A stretch of 31,946 nucleotides of DNA, from positions 1 through 31,946 of IMG/VR virus record IMGVR_UViG_3300032242_000873; one strand, 5' to 3'. Position numbers and translations under genes: made by a program. The stretch's first letter is position 1. Every line of letters begins with the position of its first letter. Of this stretch, positions 7,075-15,275 are shown in pieces. Under the pieces are notes generated by a model. The model worked only from the letters and a program-made list of their open reading frames with translations. It had not been told where the DNA came from and searched no databases. Source of the DNA: a virus.

Positions 7075-7938
7075 ATGGCAGATAATTTATCAGGTGTAAA
7101 TGCAACATCTATAGAAGTAGTAGATGGTGTTGTTAAAGAGAAAAGCCCACCCGTATTTTCTTTTGGTGGTACTTACCTAACTGCAAATGTGCAAACAACA
7201 CCAAACTTAGCAAGAGGTGTTTTAACCAATACTGGAACAGCTTTCTCTAATGGAAACCTAGCTCATGCATGTGATATAAACTTTGTGTTATCGGGTTTTA
7301 ACATTGATGCAACCGGCTTGTTTCCAAACTTTGGCCTGATTACTGCCGCCATCCAGAATGGCAAGAACGCTGCTGCCAGTGTGGTCCGTTCTGCATTAGC
7401 TAAATTGATTGCAGGTTTCAGAGTTGCAATCAAAGCAATCATAGTTTCTTTGAATTTGGATCCATCAGGTGAGCTTTCGGCCGCATTCTCTAAATACAAA
7501 CAGATCATTCGTGAGATTAATGAAAAGATAAAACAAATTGCACAAATTGTTGCAGATGCTGCTTTCTTTTACTATTTGGCACAAAACATAATACAGATAC
7601 TTGAGTGGATAAAAAGTCTTCCTGCTCAGTTGGCAACATTGTTCAGAGACTGTTTGACGAACTTCAATAATTCACTTAAACGTATTCCTTCACAGTTAAC
7701 CGGTTCAATAAAGCAAGCACAAGCAGCATTATCATCTGGATTACAAGGTTCTTTATCAGCGGCTCAAAATGCAGCGGCTGGAGCCACAGTGGATCCAGCA
7801 CTAATTAAAGCAATTAGTGACCCGTTGAATTCAGGAGTTGATTCTATTAATGCAGCAATTGCAGGTGCTAATGCCGCAGGAACAAATGCAATGTCTGGTT
7901 CTTTTGCAAATCAAAAATCGAATTCTTCTCGACCTTAA
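7075..7938 (+). CDS. Helical protein of unknown function between the two gp5 halves
   Basis: A 287-aa protein I do not recognise. Residues 1-70 are beta/loop-like (VFSFGGTYLTANVQTTP, HACDINFVLSGF). Residues about 95-200 are long amphipathic or hydrophobic helices (SVVRSALAKLIAGFRVAIKA, then DAAFFYYLAQNIIQILEWIK), one of which could be membrane-active. The C-terminus is Ala/Ser/Asn-rich and low complexity. No lysozyme catalytic pattern is visible. GGAG (7064-7067) lies 7 nt before the ATG. It occupies exactly the place of the T4 gp5 lysozyme domain, between the OB-fold and beta-helix genes, which suggests a spike- or hub-associated protein, possibly acting on the host envelope. That function is inference. 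Confidence 0.6.
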   Translation: MADNLSGVNATSIEVVDGVVKEKSPPVFSFGGTYLTANVQTTPNLARGVLTNTGTAFSNGNLAHACDINFVLSGFNIDATGLFPNFGLITAAIQNGKNAAASVVRSALAKLIAGFRVAIKAIIVSLNLDPSGELSAAFSKYKQIIREINEKIKQIAQIVADAAFFYYLAQNIIQILEWIKSLPAQLATLFRDCLTNFNNSLKRIPSQLTGSIKQAQAALSSGLQGSLSAAQNAAAGATVDPALIKAISDPLNSGVDSINAAIAGANAAGTNAMSGSFANQKSNSSRP

Positions 7939-7949
7939 GAATATAAATT

Positions 7950-8780
7950 ATGAGTACACCAACGCCACCAAGTTTCTTTAAGCCTTTTCTTGAACCGGAA
8001 TCGGCCGCTAACACAGCATATCCACCGGTATATCCTTACAATACCGTAACACAAACACCAAGTGGCCACTCATTCGAAATGGATGACACTCCACAGCGTG
8101 AGCGAGTTAGACTGCAACACCGTACAGGAACATTTATTGAAATGCATCCAAACGGTGATGAGGTGCACAAGGTATATGGTAATGGTTACACAATCATTGT
8201 GCAAGACAATAATGTGTTGATTACGGGTAATTGTATTGTAAAAATTGAAGGTGATGCAAACATACAGATCACCGGAGATAAAATTGAAACTGTATTAGGT
8301 AACGTAGAGCAACATATCAAAGGTAACTTCACACAAGTTGTTGAAGGTACAGCTAGTATGACCTCATTACAAGACACAATCATTAACGCCGGCGGCGCTT
8401 TAGGTGGAGGCTTAAAAGTCCAAACCGGAGATTATATGTATGTTGACGGCGATTTCTCTGTAGAAGGTGAAGTTGTTGCAACTAAGATATATTCTCAGGG
8501 TCGAGTAGATGCAGGTACAGGCATGAGTGCAGGTGTATTAGGTTTTGTTACTATTACAGGCGGTGTTTCTGTAGGTATTCCTGTAGCTATACCAACAGAA
8601 ATTAATTCTATAGGTCCAATCAACTCGTTTACTTCGGTTAGTGCACCACTTGGTTTATTTGGAATATCATCGTCTATCCTAGGTTTCGATGTTATCAATT
8701 CATTAATATTCGATACACACATACACGCAGCACCATTGGGATTAACAAGCCCACCACTTACAGACATCATTGAGGCATAA
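7950..8780 (+). CDS. gp5-like C-terminal beta-helix spike
   Basis: A 276-aa protein matching the T4 gp5 C-terminal spike. The segment FEMDDTPQRERVRLQHRTGT aligns with T4 QEFDDTPGQERYRLVHPTGT, followed by a series of about eight-residue turns with VxGx or IxGx spacing (IIVQDNNVLITGN, KIEGDANIQITGD, HIKGNFTQVVEGT) that build the trimeric beta-helix. After residue 150 it differs from T4: a Gly-rich beta region ends in THIHAAPLGLTSPP (HxH at residues 257 and 259), resembling the iron-binding apex of P2 gpV-type spikes. No separate PAAR tip gene was seen in the window. The start has no clear Shine-Dalgarno sequence. The protein should assemble with the 103-aa OB-fold protein as the cell-piercing needle. 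Confidence 0.85.
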   Translation: MSTPTPPSFFKPFLEPESAANTAYPPVYPYNTVTQTPSGHSFEMDDTPQRERVRLQHRTGTFIEMHPNGDEVHKVYGNGYTIIVQDNNVLITGNCIVKIEGDANIQITGDKIETVLGNVEQHIKGNFTQVVEGTASMTSLQDTIINAGGALGGGLKVQTGDYMYVDGDFSVEGEVVATKIYSQGRVDAGTGMSAGVLGFVTITGGVSVGIPVAIPTEINSIGPINSFTSVSAPLGLFGISSSILGFDVINSLIFDTHIHAAPLGLTSPPLTDIIEA

Positions 8781-8786
8781 TATAAT

Positions 8787-9617
8787 ATGAGCAGCATTTA
8801 CGGTAGATTAGGATTTAATTCATCTGATCCAACAACAGCAAACACAGTAACAAATTACACAGCCAATGTAGTTAATGGCATGAATCTTCTTCCAACTTTG
8901 TTGAATGCTTGGCAGACACAAGACCTTGCATCATCAAACACAGGTGGTTATTTTGTTAATCCAGTGGCTAATGTAACACAAACTATTAAGGTGACTTCAA
9001 ATACACTCGTTAGTTTAGCTAACAACTTAACAGGTAGTACACCAACGATCACAACGAACCTACAAAATACACAAATTTATGCAAATACTGTTTTTAATAC
9101 AACAGCGGACAGTTATTTGTATATTACGAACAGACAATCTAATGTTGTTGACGTTGGAACAGATGTAACTACACCTCATTACAAGTTAGCGATGGGTGTT
9201 GGTAAAATGTTATCATACATCACATATCAATCCGATAATGTGCAAAACAACTCACCAATAATGGGTAGTTTCACAAGTGTTACATTAGGAAATACTTTAA
9301 ATTCATTATCATCAACATTAACGAACGTGACCATAATTTTGGCCAATTCTATTACTGTCCGTAGTGGTCGTACTTCAAATATCAGTTTAGCTGATTCGCA
9401 GTTATTAGTAGACACAATGCATCAAATAGCCAATACTATGTACAATTACCCGGTGCAAGATACACAATTTTTCACTAACTCCCGTGATGTTATAAGTGAC
9501 TATCACAATGTGGCTCAGTTTAGCCATATTGGAGCAACAGAGACTTATTTGTTGGACAACTATATTGGATCAGATAAAATCAAGTCCAGAATTAATTCCG
9601 GAACCATAACGAAATAA
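8787..9617 (+). CDS. Unrecognised baseplate-associated structural protein
   Basis: A 276-aa Asn/Thr/Ser-rich protein located between the spike gene and gp25. I cannot assign a family with confidence. The N-terminus (GRLGFNSSDPTTANTVTNYT, then GMNLLPTLLNAWQTQDL) is followed by predicted helices rich in NTL repeats. The C-terminus (DTQFFTNSRDVISDYHNVAQ, ETYLLDNYIGSDKIKSR) looks like a conserved ending seen in proteins at this locus of environmental T4-like phages. No enzyme motif, signal peptide or membrane segment is visible. It starts 6 nt after the spike stop and ends 7 nt before gp25, so it is part of the operon and probably a hub or wedge component. Confidence 0.6.
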   Translation: MSSIYGRLGFNSSDPTTANTVTNYTANVVNGMNLLPTLLNAWQTQDLASSNTGGYFVNPVANVTQTIKVTSNTLVSLANNLTGSTPTITTNLQNTQIYANTVFNTTADSYLYITNRQSNVVDVGTDVTTPHYKLAMGVGKMLSYITYQSDNVQNNSPIMGSFTSVTLGNTLNSLSSTLTNVTIILANSITVRSGRTSNISLADSQLLVDTMHQIANTMYNYPVQDTQFFTNSRDVISDYHNVAQFSHIGATETYLLDNYIGSDKIKSRINSGTITK

Positions 9618-9624
9618 ATAGTAG

Positions 9625-10014
9625 ATGGCAACACAAAAAATATTCTCAGATATAGATTTAACGTTCAAGCGTACACCGGTTACAGGAGATGTAGCCATAC
9701 GTTATAACGACCAGGCCGTTATATCTTCTGTAAGAAACTTGTTGTTGACAAATTTTTATGAGAGACCATTCCAGCCAAATGTTGGTTCCAATTTGACCGC
9801 ATTACTATTTGAGCCTGCAACTAACATCACAGCAAGTATACTTTCAGAAGAAATTGCGAATGTTATTAAGAATTTTGAGCCAAGGGCACTTATAAACGAA
9901 ATACAAGTTACACTAGCTCCAGATCAAAACGCTTTCAATGTTAGAATGAGCTTCTTTATTGGAAATAATACAGCACCGAATAACGTAAGTCTACTTCTTC
10001 AAAGGTCCAGATAA
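9625..10014 (+). CDS. 25: gp25-like baseplate wedge subunit
   Basis: A 129-aa protein, nearly the length of T4 gp25 (132 aa), in the gp25/GpW-type wedge family. Typical elements are the N-terminal DIDLTFKRTPVTGDVAIRYN, the helix AVISSVRNLLLTNFYERPFQ, the P-x-x-G-S-x-L turn and a C-terminal beta pair (NEIQVTLAPDQNAFNVRMSF). In T4 gp25 binds gp6 and gp53 and contacts the first sheath ring, where its EPR motif nucleates sheath assembly; ERPF here is the comparable short motif. An AATAAATA lies only 4 nt before the ATG, too close for a late promoter. The stop overlaps the gp6 ATG as TAATG. Confidence 0.92.
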   Translation: MATQKIFSDIDLTFKRTPVTGDVAIRYNDQAVISSVRNLLLTNFYERPFQPNVGSNLTALLFEPATNITASILSEEIANVIKNFEPRALINEIQVTLAPDQNAFNVRMSFFIGNNTAPNNVSLLLQRSR

Positions 10015-12089
10015 TGGCATCTAATACAAATATTCAAGTTGCATCCCTAGATTTTGGGAGCATCAAGCAAAATTTCATAACCTACTTGCAGTCTCAAGAT
10101 ACCTTTAAAGATTATAACTTTACAGGTTCTGGTTTGTCTACACTTTTGGACGTTTTGGCTTATAACACACAATATAATGCATTCTACTTGAACATGGTTG
10201 CCAATGAGATGTTTTTAGATTCATCTTTACAACGTTCTTCGGTTATATCACATGCAAAAATGTTGAATTATGTACCTATGAGTGCTATGGCACCCACAGC
10301 CTCAATAAATTTGACATTCAATGGTGTCTCCACAAGCACATTTACTCTACCACAGTATACAAACTTTATGTCTGAACCTGTGAATGGTGTTAACTATGTC
10401 TATGTTACAACAGATACAACAACCGTTGGTGTTGTGGCTAACACAGCAACATTGACAGGTGTACAAATAAAACAAGGATCACACGCATCCTATTCATATA
10501 CTGTAAACTCCGCAGCAAATCCCAAGTGTTTATTTGAAATACCTGATGCAAATCTTGATGCAACAACATTAAAGGTTGTGGTCAAACAGTCATCAACAAA
10601 CACAGCATATGAAATTTATAATCCAACAACTAATTATTTGACCCTAACACCAACCGATACAGTTTACTTTTTGCAAGAAGCAATCAACGGAAACTATCAA
10701 ATTTATTTTGGTGATGGTGTATTGGGTAAAAAATTATCAGATGGAAACATTGTCACAGTCGATTATATTTCCACCTCAGGCACAAAAGGTGGACTTGCCA
10801 ACAACTTTGTTTTGATGGGTGCAGCAGGAAATTATTCTTCTGTAGTTGTTTCTCCATATCTATCAGCAACACAAGGTGGTGATAAAGAAACCATTGATTC
10901 GATTAAGTTCCAAGCGCCAAAGGCGTTCGCTGCTCAAGATCGTGCAGTTAGTAAAAATGACTACATCACGATCCTACAACAAAACACACTGGGTGTAAAG
11001 TTTGATGCTGTCTCTGTATGGGGTGGTGAGGAAAACAATCCTCCTGTATATGGACAGGTGTTCATTGCATTGAAGCCAGCTGGTGGTTACAGTTTAACAC
11101 CAACTCAGAAACAAACACTGATAAGTCAAGTCATTAAACCAATTAGTGTTATGACTGTTGAACCTATCATAGTTGATCCCGATTACACATATATGCAAGT
11201 ATCTGCAAATGTGTTGTATCTACCTTCAATGACTCAAAATACATCAAGTATTCTACAAACAACTGTACAGAATGCAATTTATAACTATTCAACGAAAAAT
11301 TTGAATACTTTTAATTCAACATTCAGTTCTTATGACTTGTTGAGTGCTATAAATTCTTCAGATAGATCAATTATTTCTGTTGATTACACATTGAATTTAC
11401 AGAAGAAATTCTATCCTACTTTAGGTACAGCAACAACTTATAATCTAAACTATAATGTGCCTATCAAGAGAGGTACATTTGGCTCAGGTATAACAAGCTA
11501 TCCTGGTTTCCAAACAACAGACCCAACGAACCCAACAAATCTTTTGACTAATGTGTTCTTTGAAGAAGTGCCAGTGTTTACAAGTAATGTAGCATCCATT
11601 TCAGTTCTGAATACAGGTTACAACTATACGGCAGTTCCTTCTGTGGTTATTACTGGTGACGGTACTGGTGCTACAGCTAAAGCCACCTTAGTTAACGGTA
11701 GAATCACTGCTGTGACTGTGACAAACGCAGGCACAAACTATTCTGGTGCGACTGCTACTATCAAACCAGCAACTGGAGATACATCAGGTCAAGGTGCACA
11801 ATTACAAGTTAACTTGAACAACCAGTATGGTACATTGAAGTCCTACTACAATGATCCACTTAAAGGCCAAATTACAGTCAATTCCAACGCCGGCGTGGTT
11901 GACTACATAAATGGTATCGTTACATTGAATAACTTTAACCCTATTGGTATTGATAATCCATTAGGTGAATTAACTTTATCTGTACAACCAACAACTAATA
12001 TCATTTCTTCAACCTATAACAAAATAATTACAATTGATCCATATGATCCAAGTGCGGTTAGTGTAACGGTTAACGCAAAAAGAAGTTAA
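10014..12089 (+). CDS. 6: gp6-like baseplate wedge subunit (baseplate J family)
   Basis: A 691-aa protein (T4 gp6 is 660 aa). The N-terminus holds the conserved FKDYNFTGSGLSTLLDVLAY, NMVANEMFLDSSLQRSSV and AKMLNYVP blocks at residues about 32-90. The baseplate-J core follows, with IYFGDGVLGKKLSDGNIV near residue 228 and KAFAAQDRAVSKNDYITILQ near 304. gp6 forms the inner iris ring joining the six wedges and undergoes the expansion that triggers sheath contraction. An insertion at about residues 525-590 carries the Gly-Tyr beta module (SVLNTGYNYTAVPSVVITGD) shared with gp7, gp8 and the 723-aa protein. Start and stop are fixed by close packing: TAATG with gp25 and 3 nt to the next gene. Confidence 0.92.
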   Translation: MASNTNIQVASLDFGSIKQNFITYLQSQDTFKDYNFTGSGLSTLLDVLAYNTQYNAFYLNMVANEMFLDSSLQRSSVISHAKMLNYVPMSAMAPTASINLTFNGVSTSTFTLPQYTNFMSEPVNGVNYVYVTTDTTTVGVVANTATLTGVQIKQGSHASYSYTVNSAANPKCLFEIPDANLDATTLKVVVKQSSTNTAYEIYNPTTNYLTLTPTDTVYFLQEAINGNYQIYFGDGVLGKKLSDGNIVTVDYISTSGTKGGLANNFVLMGAAGNYSSVVVSPYLSATQGGDKETIDSIKFQAPKAFAAQDRAVSKNDYITILQQNTLGVKFDAVSVWGGEENNPPVYGQVFIALKPAGGYSLTPTQKQTLISQVIKPISVMTVEPIIVDPDYTYMQVSANVLYLPSMTQNTSSILQTTVQNAIYNYSTKNLNTFNSTFSSYDLLSAINSSDRSIISVDYTLNLQKKFYPTLGTATTYNLNYNVPIKRGTFGSGITSYPGFQTTDPTNPTNLLTNVFFEEVPVFTSNVASISVLNTGYNYTAVPSVVITGDGTGATAKATLVNGRITAVTVTNAGTNYSGATATIKPATGDTSGQGAQLQVNLNNQYGTLKSYYNDPLKGQITVNSNAGVVDYINGIVTLNNFNPIGIDNPLGELTLSVQPTTNIISSTYNKIITIDPYDPSAVSVTVNAKRS

Positions 12090-12092
12090 TAA

Positions 12093-15000
12093 ATGATACA
12101 GAGTAATCAGAAAACATCGTTACTGGTTCCGTACCAACTCCCTGAGTTCATTCGGGATAACCCAGACTATGCCAATTTTGTCCTATTCATTCAAGCATAT
12201 TATGAATGGATGGAACAAAATGGTAACACATTGGATGTTACAAAAAATCTTTTGAACTATATGGATGTGGATACAACCACAGAGCAGTTCTTACAGTATT
12301 TTGTGAATGATTTCATGACTTATTTTCCACAGGAGATTCTTGCGGATAAGACAAAGGCTATTAAGATTGCAAAGCAGTTGTATCAAAACAAAGGTACTCC
12401 AGCTTCATACAAATTTTTATTTCGTGTTCTATACAACACAGACGTAGATTTCTTCTACACCAAAGATGCATTGTTGAAGGCTTCAGCCGGTAAGTGGTAC
12501 ATTCCTAAAAGTGTTAAACTCGCCACTAATGACCAAAACTTTCTACAAATTCAAAATCTAAGATTGTTTGGTAACATCTCAAAGTCTATTGCAACCGTAG
12601 AAGCGGCAATCTTTGATGGACTAAAAACAGAAGTTTTCATTTCAGACATTGAACGCCTATTCCAATCAGGTGAAACTGTTACTGTTGTCGATAATAGAAA
12701 CCAACCGGTATACTTTTTGAATGGTCAAATCGTACCCAAAGGTACACTCAATGCGGAAACACTTACAGCACTTATCGTTGGACAAATCAGTCAGATTAAC
12801 ATTGACCCAAATAATCGTGGTTTAACTTATCGTGCGACCGATCCTGTTGTTGTCTACGGTGGTTTAAATCCTAACGTGGCTAATCCTGTTGGCGCAACTG
12901 CTGAAGTTGGTTCAGTAACTTCAGGTTCTATTCAACGTATTACAGTTACAACTGAAGGTTATGGTTATACACTTTCTACTCCAAATAATATAATTGGTGG
13001 TGCAAATACACAAATATTATTTCGTAATTTAATTGGTAATTCACCACAAGCACCAATTGCTACTGTAGGCTCATTAGATTCTGTTGGACAAGCCAATGTC
13101 AGCATGATTCCATTAGACAGCATTCAGCTAAAACAATATCATTACATTGGTAACATTGCGACCAGTTCTGGTGCAAACACATACAATCCAAACACCGGTT
13201 TGTGGACACAACAACAATATCAATTCGCAAACTTAGTAACTGCAAATGCAAACACCACATTAGCTAATGCTTTTACGTTTGGTGGATTTGCAACTTACCC
13301 TATCGCATCTGTTGTTGTACAGAATCAAGGTGGTGGTCTAGATCAACAACCTACAGTTTCCGCAATCTCAGAATATACAACTGATGCATACGGACAAACA
13401 AATCTAGCTAACTTAGGTATTCTTGCACCAATCAAGATTGTGGATGGTGGTAGAAACTATTCAAATGGTGACACAATTGTTTTGATTGGTGGTTCAGGTT
13501 TTGGTGCATATGCTAACGTTACATCGGTTGACGCTAACGGAACAATTCAAGGTGTGTCATATAAAGCAGACACAACCGGAAACTATCCAATTGGTGGCCT
13601 AGGTTACTTTAACAGTTTGCCTACACCAGTTGTTGCAAATACTGCAACAGGTACTATTTCAACAAGCAACACAAGTAATGTAGTTACAGGAACAGGTACA
13701 ACTTTCACCACACAAGTCAAAGCTGGCACATATCTGGTGTCAAACTCCAATGTTATCATTGGTGTGGTCAATACTGTTGCAAACTCAAATACATTGTATC
13801 TGACAGCAAATGCAACTGTAAACTATACAAACAAGAATTTCTACAAAGCAAATAGCCAACTATATGTGCCAGGTTATCTTGGCGCAGGCGCTAGTTTTGC
13901 TCAAGTGTCTAATCGTGTTGGTTCTATCACAACAATTAACCTTTTAGATAATGGCCAAGATTATATCAGTGCACCAAATGTTTCGTTATTGGTACAAGAC
14001 TTAGTTGTATCCAATGTTAATATTTCGTTGTTACCTGCTCCAGGTGATAAAATCTATCAAGGTGCAAACATTAATGTTGCATCGTATATTGCAACCGTAG
14101 ATTCATTGTTTGTATTGCAGCCAAATGCAAATCCTGCGAACACAATCTACCAGATGCGTGTATTTAACTACAACTCTGTTCCAAGACAGAATACTGCTGG
14201 TACAATCACACCATTGAAGATAGATTCAAAAGGTGCAGTAATCAATTTGGTTCCAAATTACACAATTATACACAATACAACCTTCGACAACTCAGCAAAC
14301 AATAGCCTTTTTGACTCTGCTAATGGTGTAATTACTTACGGTGACGGACATGCTAAAGCTAATGCTAAGTTCTTGGACGGTTTGGTGATTGGTCAGGGCC
14401 AATACTTGGATAGTTCTGGTCAGCCAAGTTCATATGACGTATTGCAAAGTACAATCTATAATAACTTCACATATCAAATTACTCTCTCTAAAGAAATTGA
14501 GAAGTATCGTGACGTATTGTTGAACCTGTTGCATCCAACCGGTATGCAGGTTCTTGGTAGAATCGCAATGACCTCCAACAATAACATGAACTTCTATACA
14601 GAAGATGCATTGTTTGGTGGTGAACCAATTCTACACTACACAAACTCAGGTGTCGGTGCAAACATTACAGCAGGTACGATTTCAAGTCCAAGTAACAATA
14701 TCATTAACTTCTCAAACTTGTTAGGTGCAAACCTTGCAAATATCTTTGTTGCGAACACTTCTACAGTGGTATTCTACTACGGAACAGGCAACACCGATGT
14801 GGTTAAATCGTTAGTTACATCTGTGGATGGTAACAATATTACAATCCAAGATAATGTTTGGACATATTTTGCTAATGTTGCTACAGGAAATGCAAGTGCA
14901 GGTAACAACCAAGTCATAAATATATCAACACTGACTGGTAACTATGACATTGTTAATAATGGCCAATACAGTAACACTCAACTGAAGATTGCAGACGTTA

Positions 15001-15272
15001 TTCGTGTTGGTGATACATTGTGGGTTAACGGTTCATCACAAACAGTAACTTCAGTTGCATTATCTAGTAATGTTGCAGCAAGTATTGTCAATTTGAGTGG
15101 ACCATTAGCAAATGGTGCAAACGGATTGATTTCGATTGGCAGAACAATGACTTCATTATATAACAACATTCAGATTTTTGGTCCAGTAGGAACTCAATAC
15201 TACTTAGAATTGACCACGGAAAACGGAAACATATTAATAACGGAAGACGGTAATACACTTCTAATAGGATAA
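12093..15272 (+). CDS. 7: gp7-like baseplate wedge protein
   Basis: A 1059-aa protein (T4 gp7 is 1032 aa). The N-terminal 130 residues correspond to the later part of T4 gp7: FIQAYYEWMEQNG, then NKGTPASYKFLFRVLYNTDV, matching T4 TKGIEASYKFLFKVLYNEEV. LLHPTGMQVLGRIAM near residue 810 matches T4 RFVHPVGFGFIAITLL. The roughly 700 T4 residues before this core are absent; instead about 650 residues of Gly/Asn/Thr-rich beta repeats are inserted between the two matching blocks. These include several copies of the Gly-Tyr module (RITVTTEGYGY; VDGGRNYSNGDT; LLDNGQDYISAP). The end (ENGNILITEDGNTLLIG) resembles short C-terminal repeats of phage fibres. The ATG follows ttaataa without a Shine-Dalgarno sequence. 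Confidence 0.8.
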   Translation: MIQSNQKTSLLVPYQLPEFIRDNPDYANFVLFIQAYYEWMEQNGNTLDVTKNLLNYMDVDTTTEQFLQYFVNDFMTYFPQEILADKTKAIKIAKQLYQNKGTPASYKFLFRVLYNTDVDFFYTKDALLKASAGKWYIPKSVKLATNDQNFLQIQNLRLFGNISKSIATVEAAIFDGLKTEVFISDIERLFQSGETVTVVDNRNQPVYFLNGQIVPKGTLNAETLTALIVGQISQINIDPNNRGLTYRATDPVVVYGGLNPNVANPVGATAEVGSVTSGSIQRITVTTEGYGYTLSTPNNIIGGANTQILFRNLIGNSPQAPIATVGSLDSVGQANVSMIPLDSIQLKQYHYIGNIATSSGANTYNPNTGLWTQQQYQFANLVTANANTTLANAFTFGGFATYPIASVVVQNQGGGLDQQPTVSAISEYTTDAYGQTNLANLGILAPIKIVDGGRNYSNGDTIVLIGGSGFGAYANVTSVDANGTIQGVSYKADTTGNYPIGGLGYFNSLPTPVVANTATGTISTSNTSNVVTGTGTTFTTQVKAGTYLVSNSNVIIGVVNTVANSNTLYLTANATVNYTNKNFYKANSQLYVPGYLGAGASFAQVSNRVGSITTINLLDNGQDYISAPNVSLLVQDLVVSNVNISLLPAPGDKIYQGANINVASYIATVDSLFVLQPNANPANTIYQMRVFNYNSVPRQNTAGTITPLKIDSKGAVINLVPNYTIIHNTTFDNSANNSLFDSANGVITYGDGHAKANAKFLDGLVIGQGQYLDSSGQPSSYDVLQSTIYNNFTYQITLSKEIEKYRDVLLNLLHPTGMQVLGRIAMTSNNNMNFYTEDALFGGEPILHYTNSGVGANITAGTISSPSNNIINFSNLLGANLANIFVANTSTVVFYYGTGNTDVVKSLVTSVDGNNITIQDNVWTYFANVATGNASAGNNQVINISTLTGNYDIVNNGQYSNTQLKIADVIRVGDTLWVNGSSQTVTSVALSSNVAASIVNLSGPLANGANGLISIGRTMTSLYNNIQIFGPVGTQYYLELTTENGNILITEDGNTLLIG

Positions 15273-15275
15273 AAA

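Noticed and set aside
9613-9620. AATAAATA before gp25 as its promoter
   Set aside because: Only 4 nt from the ATG, so transcription would start at or after the start codon.
14915-14922. CATAAATA within gp7 as a late promoter
   Set aside because: Over 350 nt before the next gene start and within coding sequence; no added support.
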